From NCBI RefSeq assembly GCF_000518805.1, contig NZ_JAEH01000053.1, positions 1 to 33,941 of the forward strand: a DNA stretch of 33,941 bases, in the 5' to 3' direction. Made by a program: the position numbers and the translations under genes. The notes beneath the pieces are model-generated. The model was not told where the DNA came from and did no database searches. It saw nothing but the letters and a program-made list of their open reading frames with translations. The stretch is from Shewanella waksmanii ATCC BAA-643 (GTDB taxonomy: Bacteria > Pseudomonadota > Gammaproteobacteria > Enterobacterales > Shewanellaceae). Positions 1-7,665 of the stretch are shown in pieces. The first letter of the stretch is position 1. Every line of letters starts with the position of its first letter.

Positions 1-245
1 ATTTTCTGGGCAGGTGTTTCTTTAGATTTAGACATAGGAGAGTGCTCCATGGGTTGCGTCCAGTCTAATCTACCATGCTTTCTTAACCATGTAAGGACCG
101 TACTTCGACCTTGAATACCGTAGTGCTGTTGAGCTTGCTTATAGGTTAGCTCGCCTTTTTCTACTTGACTGACAACGGCTAATTTAAAGCCTAATGTGTA
201 ATCACGTTGTGTACGTTTAATGCTGATTGTGCTTGAAGGTTTCAT
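1..245 (-). CDS. IS3-family transposase OrfA, N-terminal part
   Basis: An open frame starts with ATG at 245 and continues beyond the left window edge (81 codons visible, no stop). The protein begins MKPSSTISIKRTQRDYTLGF and continues with a helix-turn-helix pattern (KLAVVSQVEKGELTYKQAQQ, then HYGIQGRSTVLTWLRKHGRL), the usual N-terminal DNA-binding part of IS3-family OrfA proteins. In this family OrfA binds the IS ends, and a -1 frameshift near its end makes the OrfAB DDE transposase; that part is not visible here. It lies tail-on to the frd operon's 3' end and is transcribed away from it. Family assignment is by pattern only. Confidence 0.75.
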   Translation of the reverse strand, partial: MKPSSTISIKRTQRDYTLGFKLAVVSQVEKGELTYKQAQQHYGIQGRSTVLTWLRKHGRLDWTQPMEHSPMSKSKETPAQK

Positions 246-296
246 AGATAAGTCTCCAAAGTGTCAACTTATCTCAGGACGGGACAAGGTTACCCA
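1..296 (-). mobile_element. End of an IS3-family insertion sequence (partial)
   Basis: The first 296 bases read, on the minus strand, as the start of an IS3-type element: about 50 bases of non-coding end followed by an orfA-like gene that runs off the window. The outer limit is inferred. The minus strand has TGGGTAACCTTGTCCCG starting near 296, which fits the TG...CA ends of IS3 elements, and base 297 onward belongs to the poly-A and hairpin of the frd terminator. The second end, orfB and any target-site duplication lie outside the window, so the exact boundary and the IS name cannot be given. Confidence 0.7.
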
Positions 297-297
297 A

Positions 298-327
298 AAA
301 AAAAGCCTGCATATATGCAGGCTTTTT
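298..327. terminator. Bidirectional rho-independent terminator after frdB
   Basis: AGCCTGCATATATGCAGGCT at 304-323 is a perfect palindrome flanked by an A-run on the left and a T-run on the right, giving an intrinsic terminator in both directions. It sits 18 bases past the frdB stop, so it ends the frd operon (minus strand). The IS element begins directly on its far side. Confidence 0.85.
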
Positions 328-344
328 CTGTTGATTCCATAGCG

Positions 345-1076
345 CTACACTAAAGTAACCGCCATCTTACGGCGCAAATAAGCAATTTGCTGCATATGCG
401 GCAGATCTTTAGGGCAGTTATCTTGGCAGCCAAGCAAGGTCATGCAGCCAAATACACCGTCTTGGTTACCAATTACATGATAGAAATCTTCTGCACTGCG
501 TTGGTCGCGACTATCTAGCTCAAAGCGGGCAATTTTCATCAGGCCTACAGCACCCACAAAAGTGTCACGCATCTGTTTAGTGGCGCAAGCAGAGACACAA
601 ACGCCACATTCAACACAACGTTCCAGCTCATACAGCTTGGCCGCTTCTTCAGGCGACATCGGCGCTTCTAGGCGATGAATGTCGCTGTCTTGCTCATTGG
701 GGTGCAACCACAGCTTTAAGCGCTCGGCAATCTCGCGCATAAACTTACCCGTATTCACTGAGAGATCGCCAATCAGTTCAAAGCCTGGCAGTGGCATCAA
801 AGTGATTTCACCCTTAGGATACTTGCTGGTTAACGTGCGGCACGCCAGGGTAGGCATACCGTTAATCACCATGGCACAACTGCCACAAATACCCGCGCGG
901 CAGACAAAATCAAACTGCAATGACGGATCTTGCTGTTCACGCAACATGTTTAAGGCAATAAATACGGTCATGCCAGGCGCTTCTTCAAGCTGGTATTTTA
1001 CCATCTTAGGTTTATCACCCGGCTCTTGTGGGTCATAACGAAAGATATTAAAGGTTAACATGCGACCTTGGCTCAT
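345..1076 (-). CDS. frdB: Fumarate reductase / succinate dehydrogenase iron-sulfur subunit
   Basis: This 243-residue protein carries electrons between the membrane cytochrome b and the flavoprotein in a quinol:fumarate reductase (or succinate dehydrogenase) complex on the cytoplasmic face of the inner membrane. The cysteine set is complete: C59, C64, C67 and C79 for the [2Fe-2S] cluster in the plant-ferredoxin-like domain; C154, C157 and C160 with C221 for [4Fe-4S]; C164, C211 and C217 for [3Fe-4S]. Length matches the family. The ATG at 1074-1076 overlaps the frdA stop by four bases (ATGA), indicating translational coupling. It is the last gene of a four-gene minus-strand operon and ends at a strong terminator. 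The direction of the reaction in vivo cannot be read from sequence. Confidence 0.95.
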   Translation of the reverse strand: MSQGRMLTFNIFRYDPQEPGDKPKMVKYQLEEAPGMTVFIALNMLREQQDPSLQFDFVCRAGICGSCAMVINGMPTLACRTLTSKYPKGEITLMPLPGFELIGDLSVNTGKFMREIAERLKLWLHPNEQDSDIHRLEAPMSPEEAAKLYELERCVECGVCVSACATKQMRDTFVGAVGLMKIARFELDSRDQRSAEDFYHVIGNQDGVFGCMTLLGCQDNCPKDLPHMQQIAYLRRKMAVTLV

Positions 1077-3079
1077 TTTGCTTGTTCTCCAACCTGAGTT
1101 TCTTGTTGCGCGAGCACATCAGCTAGACGCTCATTTTTAGCCACTAACGCTTCCGGCAGTTCAAATGGCATGATTGCCTGTTGTTTCTGGTGACGATCAG
1201 CATCCTCTGGCAATTGACTGAGGATCTCAGCAATCTGCTGCTCTCGTTTAACCGTATCAGGATGGGCGATGGCATTGTCGATACCATAGCCACGGTACCC
1301 TGGTGGTAGCTCCATCTTCATAACATCGAGCTGCTCATAACTGATTGTCGGCGCTAAAGCCTCTTCATTTGGCCAACTCGTTAAGGTGCGGTTTAGCCAC
1401 TCTTGGTCATTACGCTGCGGATAATCTTCACGGGCGTGGGCACCACGGCTTTCTGTACGTGCTTCCGCGCCACAAGCGACCGTTAGCGCCACTTTTAGCA
1501 TACGTGTAACCCTTAGTGCTTCTACCAACTCAGGATTAGAATGACGCTTCTTACATTTAAGCCCAAGATTACGCGAACGCTTCAACAATGCTTGCAGCTC
1601 ATCAATGGCTTTTTGTAGCTCAGGCCCATTACGGAAAATCCCCACATAGTCCATCATGATGCGTTGCATCTGCAGCTTAATCTCAAAGGCAGATTCAGTG
1701 CCTTGGCCCTCAATTAAACCATCGATTTCATTGCGTACTTTGTCGACAAATTGCTGCGCTAGACCAGTGTTGATTTCCAAGGTTTCTTGCTGGCAGAAGT
1801 CGGCAACATACTTGCCAATGATCATGCCACCAACCACGGTTTCAGCTAAGGAGTTACCGCCTAAACGGTTAAAACCATGCATGTCCCAGCACGCCGCCTC
1901 TCCCACACTGAACAAACCTTTTAAATGCGGGCTTTGACCGGTTTTGTCAGTACGAATGCCGCCCATAGAATAGTGTTGCGTAGGTCTAACCGGAATCCAC
2001 TCTTTGGCTGGATCGATACCCAAGAAGTTTTCGCAGATCTCTTTAACTTCACGCAAGTTAGTCTCAACGTGCTTACGGCCTAGTAAGGTAATATCTAGCC
2101 ACAAATGCGGCCCGTATGGGCTATCAACGCCTTTACCTTTACGCATATGCTCAGTCATGCGACGTGATACCACATCGCGAGAGGCAAGTTCTTTCTTTTC
2201 AGGCTCATAGTCTGGCATGAAGCGATGACCATCTTTGTCTCGCAACAAGCCGCCATCTCCCCGGCAGCCTTCTGTGGTCAAAATCCCTACAGGGACAATC
2301 GCTGTTGGGTGGAACTGTACCGCTTCCATATTCCCAAGCTTAGCCACGCCTGTTTCTAACGCTAACGCTTGACCAACACCCTCGCAAATAATGGCATTGG
2401 TAGAGACTTCGTAAATTCGACCATAACCGCCGGTAGCGATAGTGGTCGATTTAGCAATATAGGCTCGCAACTCGCCAGTTATCATGCAGCGCGCCACAAC
2501 ACCTTGGCAGCGTTTGCCATCATGGATCAGCGCTAAGGCTTCTACCCTTTCATGGACAGGAATGTCCATCTCAATGGCCTTGTTATCTACCGCATACAAC
2601 AATGAATGACCAGTGCCATCAGCGGTGTAACAGGTGCGCCACTTCTTGGTGCCACCGAAGTCGCGGGCATTGATTAAGCCGTGAGCTTGCTCAGCCTCTT
2701 CAATAGTGACTTTTTCGGCATTAACTACCACTTGGCGAGGGCCTTTGGTGACTCGTGTCCAGGGTACGCCCCAGTTGGCCAATTCACGCACGGCCTTAGG
2801 AGCACAATGAGCAAACATGCGCGCGACATCTTGGTCGCATCCCCAATCTGAGCCTTTTACGGTATCTTGGAAATGCACATCTTCATCATCTCCCATACCT
2901 TTGACCGTATTACCCAAACTCGCCTGCATGCCACCCTGCGCTGCGGCAGAGTGCGATCGTTTTGCAGGAATGAGCGATAGCACGACAGTGTCGAGCCCGC
3001 GCTCTTTTGAGGCAATGGCAACCCTTAAACCGGCCAACCCAGCACCGACAACTAGCGAATCGGTATATATCAGTTTCAC
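1073..3079 (-). CDS. frdA: Fumarate reductase / succinate dehydrogenase flavoprotein subunit
   Basis: A 668-residue FAD-binding catalytic subunit that interconverts fumarate and succinate. The N-terminal dinucleotide fold has GAGLAG at 12-17, and H43 in RSHSAAAQGG is the residue expected to bind FAD covalently. H257 (QFHPTA), R301 (ASRDVVSRR) and H369 (QHYSMGG) fall at the same numbers I recall for the Wolinella succinogenes active site, with R405 one residue off. The length is also closer to Wolinella FrdA (about 656) than to the E. coli enzyme (602), so this is the diheme, menaquinone-linked type. It lies between the cytochrome b genes and frdB. Shewanella's main fumarate reductase is usually the periplasmic FccA, so this complex may instead oxidise succinate or serve as a second route. 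Confidence 0.95.
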   Translation of the reverse strand: MKLIYTDSLVVGAGLAGLRVAIASKERGLDTVVLSLIPAKRSHSAAAQGGMQASLGNTVKGMGDDEDVHFQDTVKGSDWGCDQDVARMFAHCAPKAVRELANWGVPWTRVTKGPRQVVVNAEKVTIEEAEQAHGLINARDFGGTKKWRTCYTADGTGHSLLYAVDNKAIEMDIPVHERVEALALIHDGKRCQGVVARCMITGELRAYIAKSTTIATGGYGRIYEVSTNAIICEGVGQALALETGVAKLGNMEAVQFHPTAIVPVGILTTEGCRGDGGLLRDKDGHRFMPDYEPEKKELASRDVVSRRMTEHMRKGKGVDSPYGPHLWLDITLLGRKHVETNLREVKEICENFLGIDPAKEWIPVRPTQHYSMGGIRTDKTGQSPHLKGLFSVGEAACWDMHGFNRLGGNSLAETVVGGMIIGKYVADFCQQETLEINTGLAQQFVDKVRNEIDGLIEGQGTESAFEIKLQMQRIMMDYVGIFRNGPELQKAIDELQALLKRSRNLGLKCKKRHSNPELVEALRVTRMLKVALTVACGAEARTESRGAHAREDYPQRNDQEWLNRTLTSWPNEEALAPTISYEQLDVMKMELPPGYRGYGIDNAIAHPDTVKREQQIAEILSQLPEDADRHQKQQAIMPFELPEALVAKNERLADVLAQQETQVGEQAK

Positions 3080-3121
3080 GCTTGCTCCTTTTGAGGGATA
3101 AATTACTTCTGGCTATTTAGG

Positions 3122-3794
3122 TCATGTGGCGTGTGGTAAAAAGGCGAGTAATGCCGCCAGACCGACCAACACAAACACAATGCTCACAATGGTTTTTATC
3201 TTTCTTATTCGGCTTCTATTGCTCAGGGCACTCTGTGCGCCCCACTTAATGATCACTCGGTACACACCGATGGCAGCGTGCAGCTCCACACATAACAACA
3301 GTGGCACGTAGACCATCCATACCCCATCATTCCAAATGCGATCAGCACTGCCGACTGGACCGATGGTTTCTGGTGCACTGCCAATAAGCCATAAATGCAA
3401 GGGCAGTAATAACAATATGCCGAGTCCAGTTACCGCTTGCCACACCCACAACTTGGTATCGCCGTGGTGAATCACTTGCATCTGTTGCCGCAAAGCGCGC
3501 TGCTGTTGCAGGTTCAGTGGCAATTTGTGCACCGCTGCAAGCACATGCACCAAAGTGATAATTCCAATCACTACCGCAATGACCGACACTACCCACGGGT
3601 AGCCATGACCATCAGCACTGAGGAAGCTCAGCTCCATGGTTTTGGCCACCATAGTCATCGCATCTGCGCCTAATAATATCGACGCCACTTAGCAACAAGT
3701 GTGTCCATAAAAATAGGGCTAATATCATGCCCGACAGGCTTTGGCTTACATCGAGCCAACCGCCGAAATAATTGATTTTTTTGGTCAACGACAT
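3122..3794 (-). pseudogene. Second fumarate reductase cytochrome b subunit, frameshifted
   Basis: Two overlapping minus-strand frames together make one FrdC-like diheme cytochrome b of about 223 residues. The first frame starts with ATG at 3794 and encodes the N-terminus through WTHLLL; the rest, from SILLGADAMTMV, is one base out of register. The region spans 673 bases, 3n+1, and removing one A at 3689/3690 (CTA-A-GTG) restores a continuous protein. All four expected haem histidines are then present (WTH, LVH, LPLH, VELH), plus the glutamate before the last one and a mid-protein glutamate in KTMELS. Without correction the product stops after 60 residues. It is a paralogue of the adjacent upstream gene and would be the membrane anchor and quinone site. 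Sequencing error and real decay cannot be separated here. Confidence 0.85.
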
Positions 3795-3947
3795 AACTCC
3801 TCCCCTCTATGGGCTGAGACGGTAAACGAGCTGTCTAATTACAACTCTGTTCACTAATGTCGCTCACATTTTCGGCAAATTCCGTGCGGCAGATCAAAGC
3901 AGCTTAGATTAAATTACTCATCACTAAATTAATCTAAGCCGTATTAC

Positions 3948-4670
3948 CTAGGGAACGTATGGCGTGACGGGTAACGTCAGCTCTTGGCCAATGAACATAT
4001 AAGAGATCAAACTAAGTAGGCCGATTACCATTAAGTACACAATCAACACCTTCGCGACTTTTCTAAGCCCGGCACGATTATGGGTAAAGCCCCATTTAAC
4101 GGCTACTCGGTACAGACCAATCATGGCGTGGATCACCACTGCTGGTAGTAGCAAAATGTACAGCAGCCAAGCATTGGCATGGTAAACACGTTCGGCTGAC
4201 AAGTGCGGGCCAATTTCAGGGTTAGTGATCATAGTAAAGATGTGTACCGGCGCGAGGAAAAACAAAATAAAGCCAGTCACTAACTGCCAGAACCAGGCAT
4301 GGCTATCTTTATGGTTGATACCATGCATGTGTCTTCTCAGTGCTCGCCATTGGCCCAGCTGCGCAGGAAAGCGGCGTAACGCAACGGCAGCGTGGATAAT
4401 CACCACCGCCATAATGAAAATAGAGAATACTTTAGTGACGACAGGGAAACCGTGGCCTGTGCTGCTGAACATGCCACCTTCTAAGAATTGCACCACATGA
4501 AAGAAGGCCTCTTTGCCCAGCAGAATGCTTGACTCAAAATGTAAATGAGCCAACAAAAAGCAACCTAGCATAACGCCTGTCACACTTTGGACTTTATCGG
4601 CTTTGGCCGACCAAGGGCTGCCTAAAGATGCATAGTGATTGTGATGAGATAGCAAGCTTTTAACGTTCAT
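3948..4670 (-). CDS. frdC: Fumarate reductase cytochrome b subunit (Wolinella-type FrdC)
   Basis: A 240-residue integral membrane protein with five hydrophobic segments, the anchor and menaquinone-reactive subunit of the frd complex. Candidate haem ligands H44 (AHLHFES), H93 (IIHAA), H143 (PVHIF) and H181 (VIHAM) sit almost exactly at the Wolinella FrdC positions 44, 93, 143 and 182. E64 (QFLEGG) is a possible quinone-site glutamate. The position next to the last histidine is Val-Ile rather than Glu-Leu, so the glutamate of the Wolinella proton pathway (Glu180) appears to be missing here but is present in the downstream paralogue. It is the first gene of the operon; the ATG at 4670 has only a weak ribosome binding site. 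A CRP-like palindrome lies about 76 bases upstream. Confidence 0.9.
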   Translation of the reverse strand: MNVKSLLSHHNHYASLGSPWSAKADKVQSVTGVMLGCFLLAHLHFESSILLGKEAFFHVVQFLEGGMFSSTGHGFPVVTKVFSIFIMAVVIIHAAVALRRFPAQLGQWRALRRHMHGINHKDSHAWFWQLVTGFILFFLAPVHIFTMITNPEIGPHLSAERVYHANAWLLYILLLPAVVIHAMIGLYRVAVKWGFTHNRAGLRKVAKVLIVYLMVIGLLSLISYMFIGQELTLPVTPYVP

Positions 4671-5092
4671 GATTTCATTGCGTCTAATATCGGGATCTAC
4701 ACCATATCAGCCCCAATCCATCTGCCTATTTACTGACAAACAAAGCGTGAGCAAGCTCACTGACTAACTTGTTACTATTTGAAGCAGATCACAAACAACC
4801 CCTTACAATCAAAACAAAGGTAAAACCTTTTTACCAAAAATATTCAATCACTTACAGCACCTATTCAAACAAAATAATCACCAACAAAATAAGTGCGATA
4901 AGCTCAACCACACTTAAAAACGCCAATAATTTTCCACGCCCTAGCTATCTAAGTGATTAAGTTGTATTGATTTTCAACGGCATTTATTACGATTAAAACC
5001 GCATCATTGCCACAGCAATCCGTGCAAAATGCAGCTATTTAGCCTTATTGGTATTACAATAGCGCCATTATTGAACTGTAGAGAACGCTTTC
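4671..5092. promoter_or_regulatory. Divergent promoter region between frd operon and prmA
   Basis: This 422-base AT-rich spacer separates two divergent units and holds no convincing gene. Its clearest element is GTGAGCAAGCTCAC at 4747-4760, described separately. TACAAT at about 5054-5059, some 30-40 bases before prmA, is a possible -10 box for prmA, but the -35 is poor. A 63-codon frame at 4769-4960 is lysine/threonine-rich low-complexity sequence without a ribosome binding site and is probably not coding. Confidence 0.6.
4746..4761. promoter_or_regulatory. CRP-like binding site upstream of the frd operon
   Basis: GTGA-GCAAGC-TCAC (4747-4760) matches the CRP core GTGA-N6-TCAC exactly; the outer T and A of TGTGA/TCACA are replaced by C and T. 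The centre is about 83 bases upstream of the frdC start. In Shewanella, cAMP-CRP is known to control anaerobic respiration, so the placement fits the operon, but binding is inferred from the pattern only. Confidence 0.6.
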
Positions 5093-5974
5093 ATGGCTTG
5101 GATTCAACTCAAAATCGATACCGATAATCAACACGCGGATGCCCTTAGCGATATGCTAATGGAATTAGGCTCGTTATCGATCACCTATGAAGATGGTAAA
5201 GACACCCCAATTTATGAGCCGACATTAGGTGAAACGCCACTGTGGAATCACACCGTGATCACGGCACTTTTTGATGCCGACTATGATTTAGCCCCTGTAG
5301 TCGCCATGCTCAAACAACTGCCTTACTTGGGTGAAGACTTCAGCCATAAAATCGAGCAGGTCGAGGATAAAGATTGGGAACGAGAATGGATGGACAACTT
5401 CCACCCGATTCAATTTGGGCGCCGGTTATGGATCTGCCCAAGTTGGCGCGAAGTCCCCGACCCACAAGCGGTTAATGTGATGCTGGATCCTGGTTTAGCT
5501 TTTGGTACCGGCACTCATCCCACCACAGCATTGTGTTTAGAGTGGCTAGATAGCCTCGACCTTACCGATAAACCGGTTATCGACTTTGGGTGTGGATCGG
5601 GCATTTTAGCTGTAGCGGCATTAAAACTCGGTGCTAACAACGTCACCGGTATTGATATCGACTACCAAGCTATTGAAGCCTCAAAAGCCAATGCTGAGCG
5701 TAACGGGGTTGCAGACAAACTGGCACTCTACTTACCTGAAGATCAACCTGAGAACCTGCAAGCCGAGGTGCTGGTCGCCAATATCTTAGCCGGCCCACTG
5801 AGAGAGCTGGCCCCCTTAATTGCCGAAAAAGTCACCCCAGGCGGTTTGTTAGCATTATCAGGCTTATTAAGAGAACAAGCTGAAGAGATTTCTGCGCATT
5901 ATTCACAATGGTTCAACATGGACGAGCTTGCTCACAAAGACGACTGGAGTCGCTTGACAGGCACCCGCAAATAG
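5093..5974 (+). CDS. prmA: Ribosomal protein L11 methyltransferase
   Basis: A 293-residue cytoplasmic enzyme that methylates ribosomal protein L11 with S-adenosylmethionine. Residues 1-60 form the small N-terminal substrate-recognition domain typical of PrmA, followed by the signature DPGLAFGTGTHPTT (132-145), the SAM-binding loop DFGCGSG (164-170) and the catalytic-loop motif VANILAGPL (228-236). Length is normal for the family. The start MAWIQLKI is the usual PrmA start. It stands alone before dusB-fis on the same strand, as in other gammaproteobacteria, with a 151-base gap containing a hairpin and the likely dusB promoter. Confidence 0.95.
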   Translation: MAWIQLKIDTDNQHADALSDMLMELGSLSITYEDGKDTPIYEPTLGETPLWNHTVITALFDADYDLAPVVAMLKQLPYLGEDFSHKIEQVEDKDWEREWMDNFHPIQFGRRLWICPSWREVPDPQAVNVMLDPGLAFGTGTHPTTALCLEWLDSLDLTDKPVIDFGCGSGILAVAALKLGANNVTGIDIDYQAIEASKANAERNGVADKLALYLPEDQPENLQAEVLVANILAGPLRELAPLIAEKVTPGGLLALSGLLREQAEEISAHYSQWFNMDELAHKDDWSRLTGTRK

Positions 5975-5983
5975 CGCTATTGG

Positions 5984-6005
5984 CGGGCGGCGTCTAGGCT
6001 GCCCG
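5984..6005 (+). terminator. Hairpin after prmA, possible weak terminator
   Basis: CGGGCGGC and GCTGCCCG (5984-5991 and 5998-6005) can pair over eight positions with one G-U. There is no T-run after it, so it may be an attenuator or a rho-assisted end rather than a full intrinsic terminator. Confidence 0.45.
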
Positions 6006-6086
6006 TTACTTCTCACAAGTCAAAAGTCAAGCAAAAAAGTTGCTCTCAGGTCATTTATTGACCTTTTCACGGGCTTGAAAAAGGCG

Positions 6087-6100
6087 TACTATAGCGCCCC
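6087..6100 (+). promoter_or_regulatory. Likely dusB-fis promoter with GC-rich discriminator
   Basis: TACTAT at 6087-6092 could be the -10 box and is followed at once by AGCGCCCC, a GC-rich discriminator of the kind seen in stringently controlled promoters such as E. coli fis. The -35 region (TTTTCA or so, 16-17 bases upstream) is weak. The site is 25-40 bases before the dusB start. Known biology: fis is transcribed with dusB and peaks on nutrient upshift. Confidence 0.45.
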
Positions 6101-6125
6101 TTTATAGCGCAAGGTGTACTGATAA

Positions 6126-7094
6126 ATGCAGATAGGACCCTATCAACTGAAAAATCAGCTGATCGTGGCTCCAATGGCAGGCGTCACGGACCAGCCCTTT
6201 CGAAACCTTTGCTTACGCTATGGCGCAGCCTTAGCCGTATCAGAGATGCTTTCTTCGAATCCTGATGTTTGGGATACCGATAAAAGCCGCCACCGCATGA
6301 GTCATGCTGGTGAGGACGGGATACGCTCTGTACAAATTGCAGGTTCAGATCCTGAATTAATGGCGCAAGCTGCTGTTGTCAACGTACAACAGGGAGCACA
6401 CATCATTGATATCAACATGGGCTGTCCGGCAAAAAAGGTGAATAAGAAACTAGCAGGGTCAGCATTGCTTCAGGACCCAGTGCAAGTAGAAGCGATTCTG
6501 CGGGCCGTGGTTGCTGCTGTTGATGTACCTGTGACGTTGAAGATTCGCACCGGGTGGGCTCCAGAACACAAAAATGGTGTTCAGATCGCCCAGATTGCTG
6601 AAGATTGTGGCATCGCCTCGCTCGCCGTACACGGCCGAACGCGTCAATGCATGTATAAAGGCCATGCCGAATACGACACCATTAAAGCAATCAAGCAACA
6701 TGTCTCGATACCTGTTGTAGCAAATGGTGATATTTGTACTCCAGAGAAAGCACAGTTTGTGCTGGAACATACGGGTGCAGATGCCATCATGATAGGTCGA
6801 GGCGCCCAGGGAAGGCCTTGGATTTTCCGAGAAATCCAACATTACTTGGAAACAGGTAATAAGCTAGCGCCCGTTGAAGTGGATGAAAAGCGTCAAGTGA
6901 TGCTGGAACACCTCAAAAACTTATATGCATTGTATGGCGAGTACAAGGGTATCCGAATCGCCAGAAAGCATGTTGGATGGTATCTGGACCAAGATGTACA
7001 GCGACCATTACGCGCTGAATTTAATCGGCTGGAAACTGTAGAAGAACAATGTTCCATTTTGGAACGTTATTTTGATGAATTAGTAAAGAATTAA
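6126..7094 (+). CDS. dusB: tRNA-dihydrouridine synthase B
   Basis: A 322-residue FMN-dependent TIM-barrel enzyme that reduces specific uridines in tRNA to dihydrouridine. Visible signatures are APMAGVTDQPFRNLC (15-29) at the FMN-binding start of the barrel, the catalytic cysteine C100 in INMGCPAKKVNK, KIRTGW, VHGRTRQCMYKG, PVVANGDI and the phosphate-binding MIGRGAQGRPWIF. The C-terminal helical tRNA-binding part (about 245-322) is present, so the protein is full length. It is immediately followed by fis with a 17-base gap, the standard dusB-fis operon. Confidence 0.95.
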   Translation: MQIGPYQLKNQLIVAPMAGVTDQPFRNLCLRYGAALAVSEMLSSNPDVWDTDKSRHRMSHAGEDGIRSVQIAGSDPELMAQAAVVNVQQGAHIIDINMGCPAKKVNKKLAGSALLQDPVQVEAILRAVVAAVDVPVTLKIRTGWAPEHKNGVQIAQIAEDCGIASLAVHGRTRQCMYKGHAEYDTIKAIKQHVSIPVVANGDICTPEKAQFVLEHTGADAIMIGRGAQGRPWIFREIQHYLETGNKLAPVEVDEKRQVMLEHLKNLYALYGEYKGIRIARKHVGWYLDQDVQRPLRAEFNRLETVEEQCSILERYFDELVKN

Positions 7095-7111
7095 TAAAGA
7101 GCAGAATACGA

Positions 7112-7417
7112 ATGTTTGATCAGACAACTCAACCAGAAGCTCATCAGCTTACCGTAGGCAAAATTGAGACCGCTAACGGCACTATTAAGCCACAGTTACT
7201 TCGTGACGCAGTAAAGCGCGCAGTAACCAACTTTTTCGCTCAAATGGACGGTCAAGAAGCTGAAGAAGTTTATGAAATGGTGTTAAGCGAAGTTGAAGCA
7301 CCTCTACTAGATATCATCATGCAGCACACTCGCGGTAACCAAACTCGCGCAGCAAACATGCTAGGTATCAACCGTGGTACTCTGCGTAAAAAATTGAAAA
7401 AGTACGGCATGAACTAA
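7112..7417 (+). CDS. fis: DNA-binding protein Fis
   Basis: A 101-residue nucleoid protein, close to the 98 residues of E. coli Fis. The C-terminal helix-turn-helix (GNQTRAANMLGINRGTLRKK, about 75-94) is the highly conserved DNA-bending part; the N-terminal part contains the beta-hairpin arm used to stimulate site-specific recombinases. It bends DNA, organises the nucleoid and tunes rRNA, tRNA and other promoters during fast growth. It is the second gene of the dusB-fis operon and ends at a strong terminator. Together with prmA and dusB it marks a core block next to frd. Confidence 0.97.
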   Translation: MFDQTTQPEAHQLTVGKIETANGTIKPQLLRDAVKRAVTNFFAQMDGQEAEEVYEMVLSEVEAPLLDIIMQHTRGNQTRAANMLGINRGTLRKKLKKYGMN

Positions 7418-7442
7418 GAAGAAATTCTTAACATGATGTATT

Positions 7443-7484
7443 AAAACGGGTTTTCCAGAGATGGGAAGCCCGTTTTGCTTTTGT
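7443..7484 (+). terminator. Rho-independent terminator after fis
   Basis: AAAACGGG (7443-7450) pairs with CCCGTTTT (7469-7476), extended by TTTCC/GGGAA, and is followed by GCTTTT. This is a clear intrinsic terminator ending dusB-fis. Confidence 0.85.
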
Positions 7485-7665
7485 GAGCCCAGCCTATCTA
7501 CTTTATCACTCCGCCTAACAGTCATGCCTAATCAGCGAGATACTCAGCACTATTTATCGAGTCGGTTTATCTTCTTTGTATAGTGTGCTTAACTCAGCTA
7601 TGAATATGTACAAATAACAATCACTGGCAGTTTGTGATATTAATGACTTCAGCTCTGGAGGACAA

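Noticed and set aside
679..1038. 119-codon plus-strand frame opposite frdB
   Set aside because: Complete overlap with the iron-sulfur subunit gene on the other strand; a shadow frame with no family resemblance.
3685..3695. Programmed +1 frameshifting in the second cytochrome b gene
   Set aside because: CTA AGT resembles no established bacterial +1 site (no stop codon or internal Shine-Dalgarno at the right place), and the adjacent paralogue is made without it.
4747..4760. Palindrome as a terminator
   Set aside because: It lies upstream of both divergent genes and lacks a T-run on either side; a CRP site fits better.
4769..4960. 63-codon plus-strand frame in the frd/prmA spacer
   Set aside because: Lys/Thr/Ser/Asn-rich product expected from AT-rich DNA, no ribosome binding site, no similarity seen.
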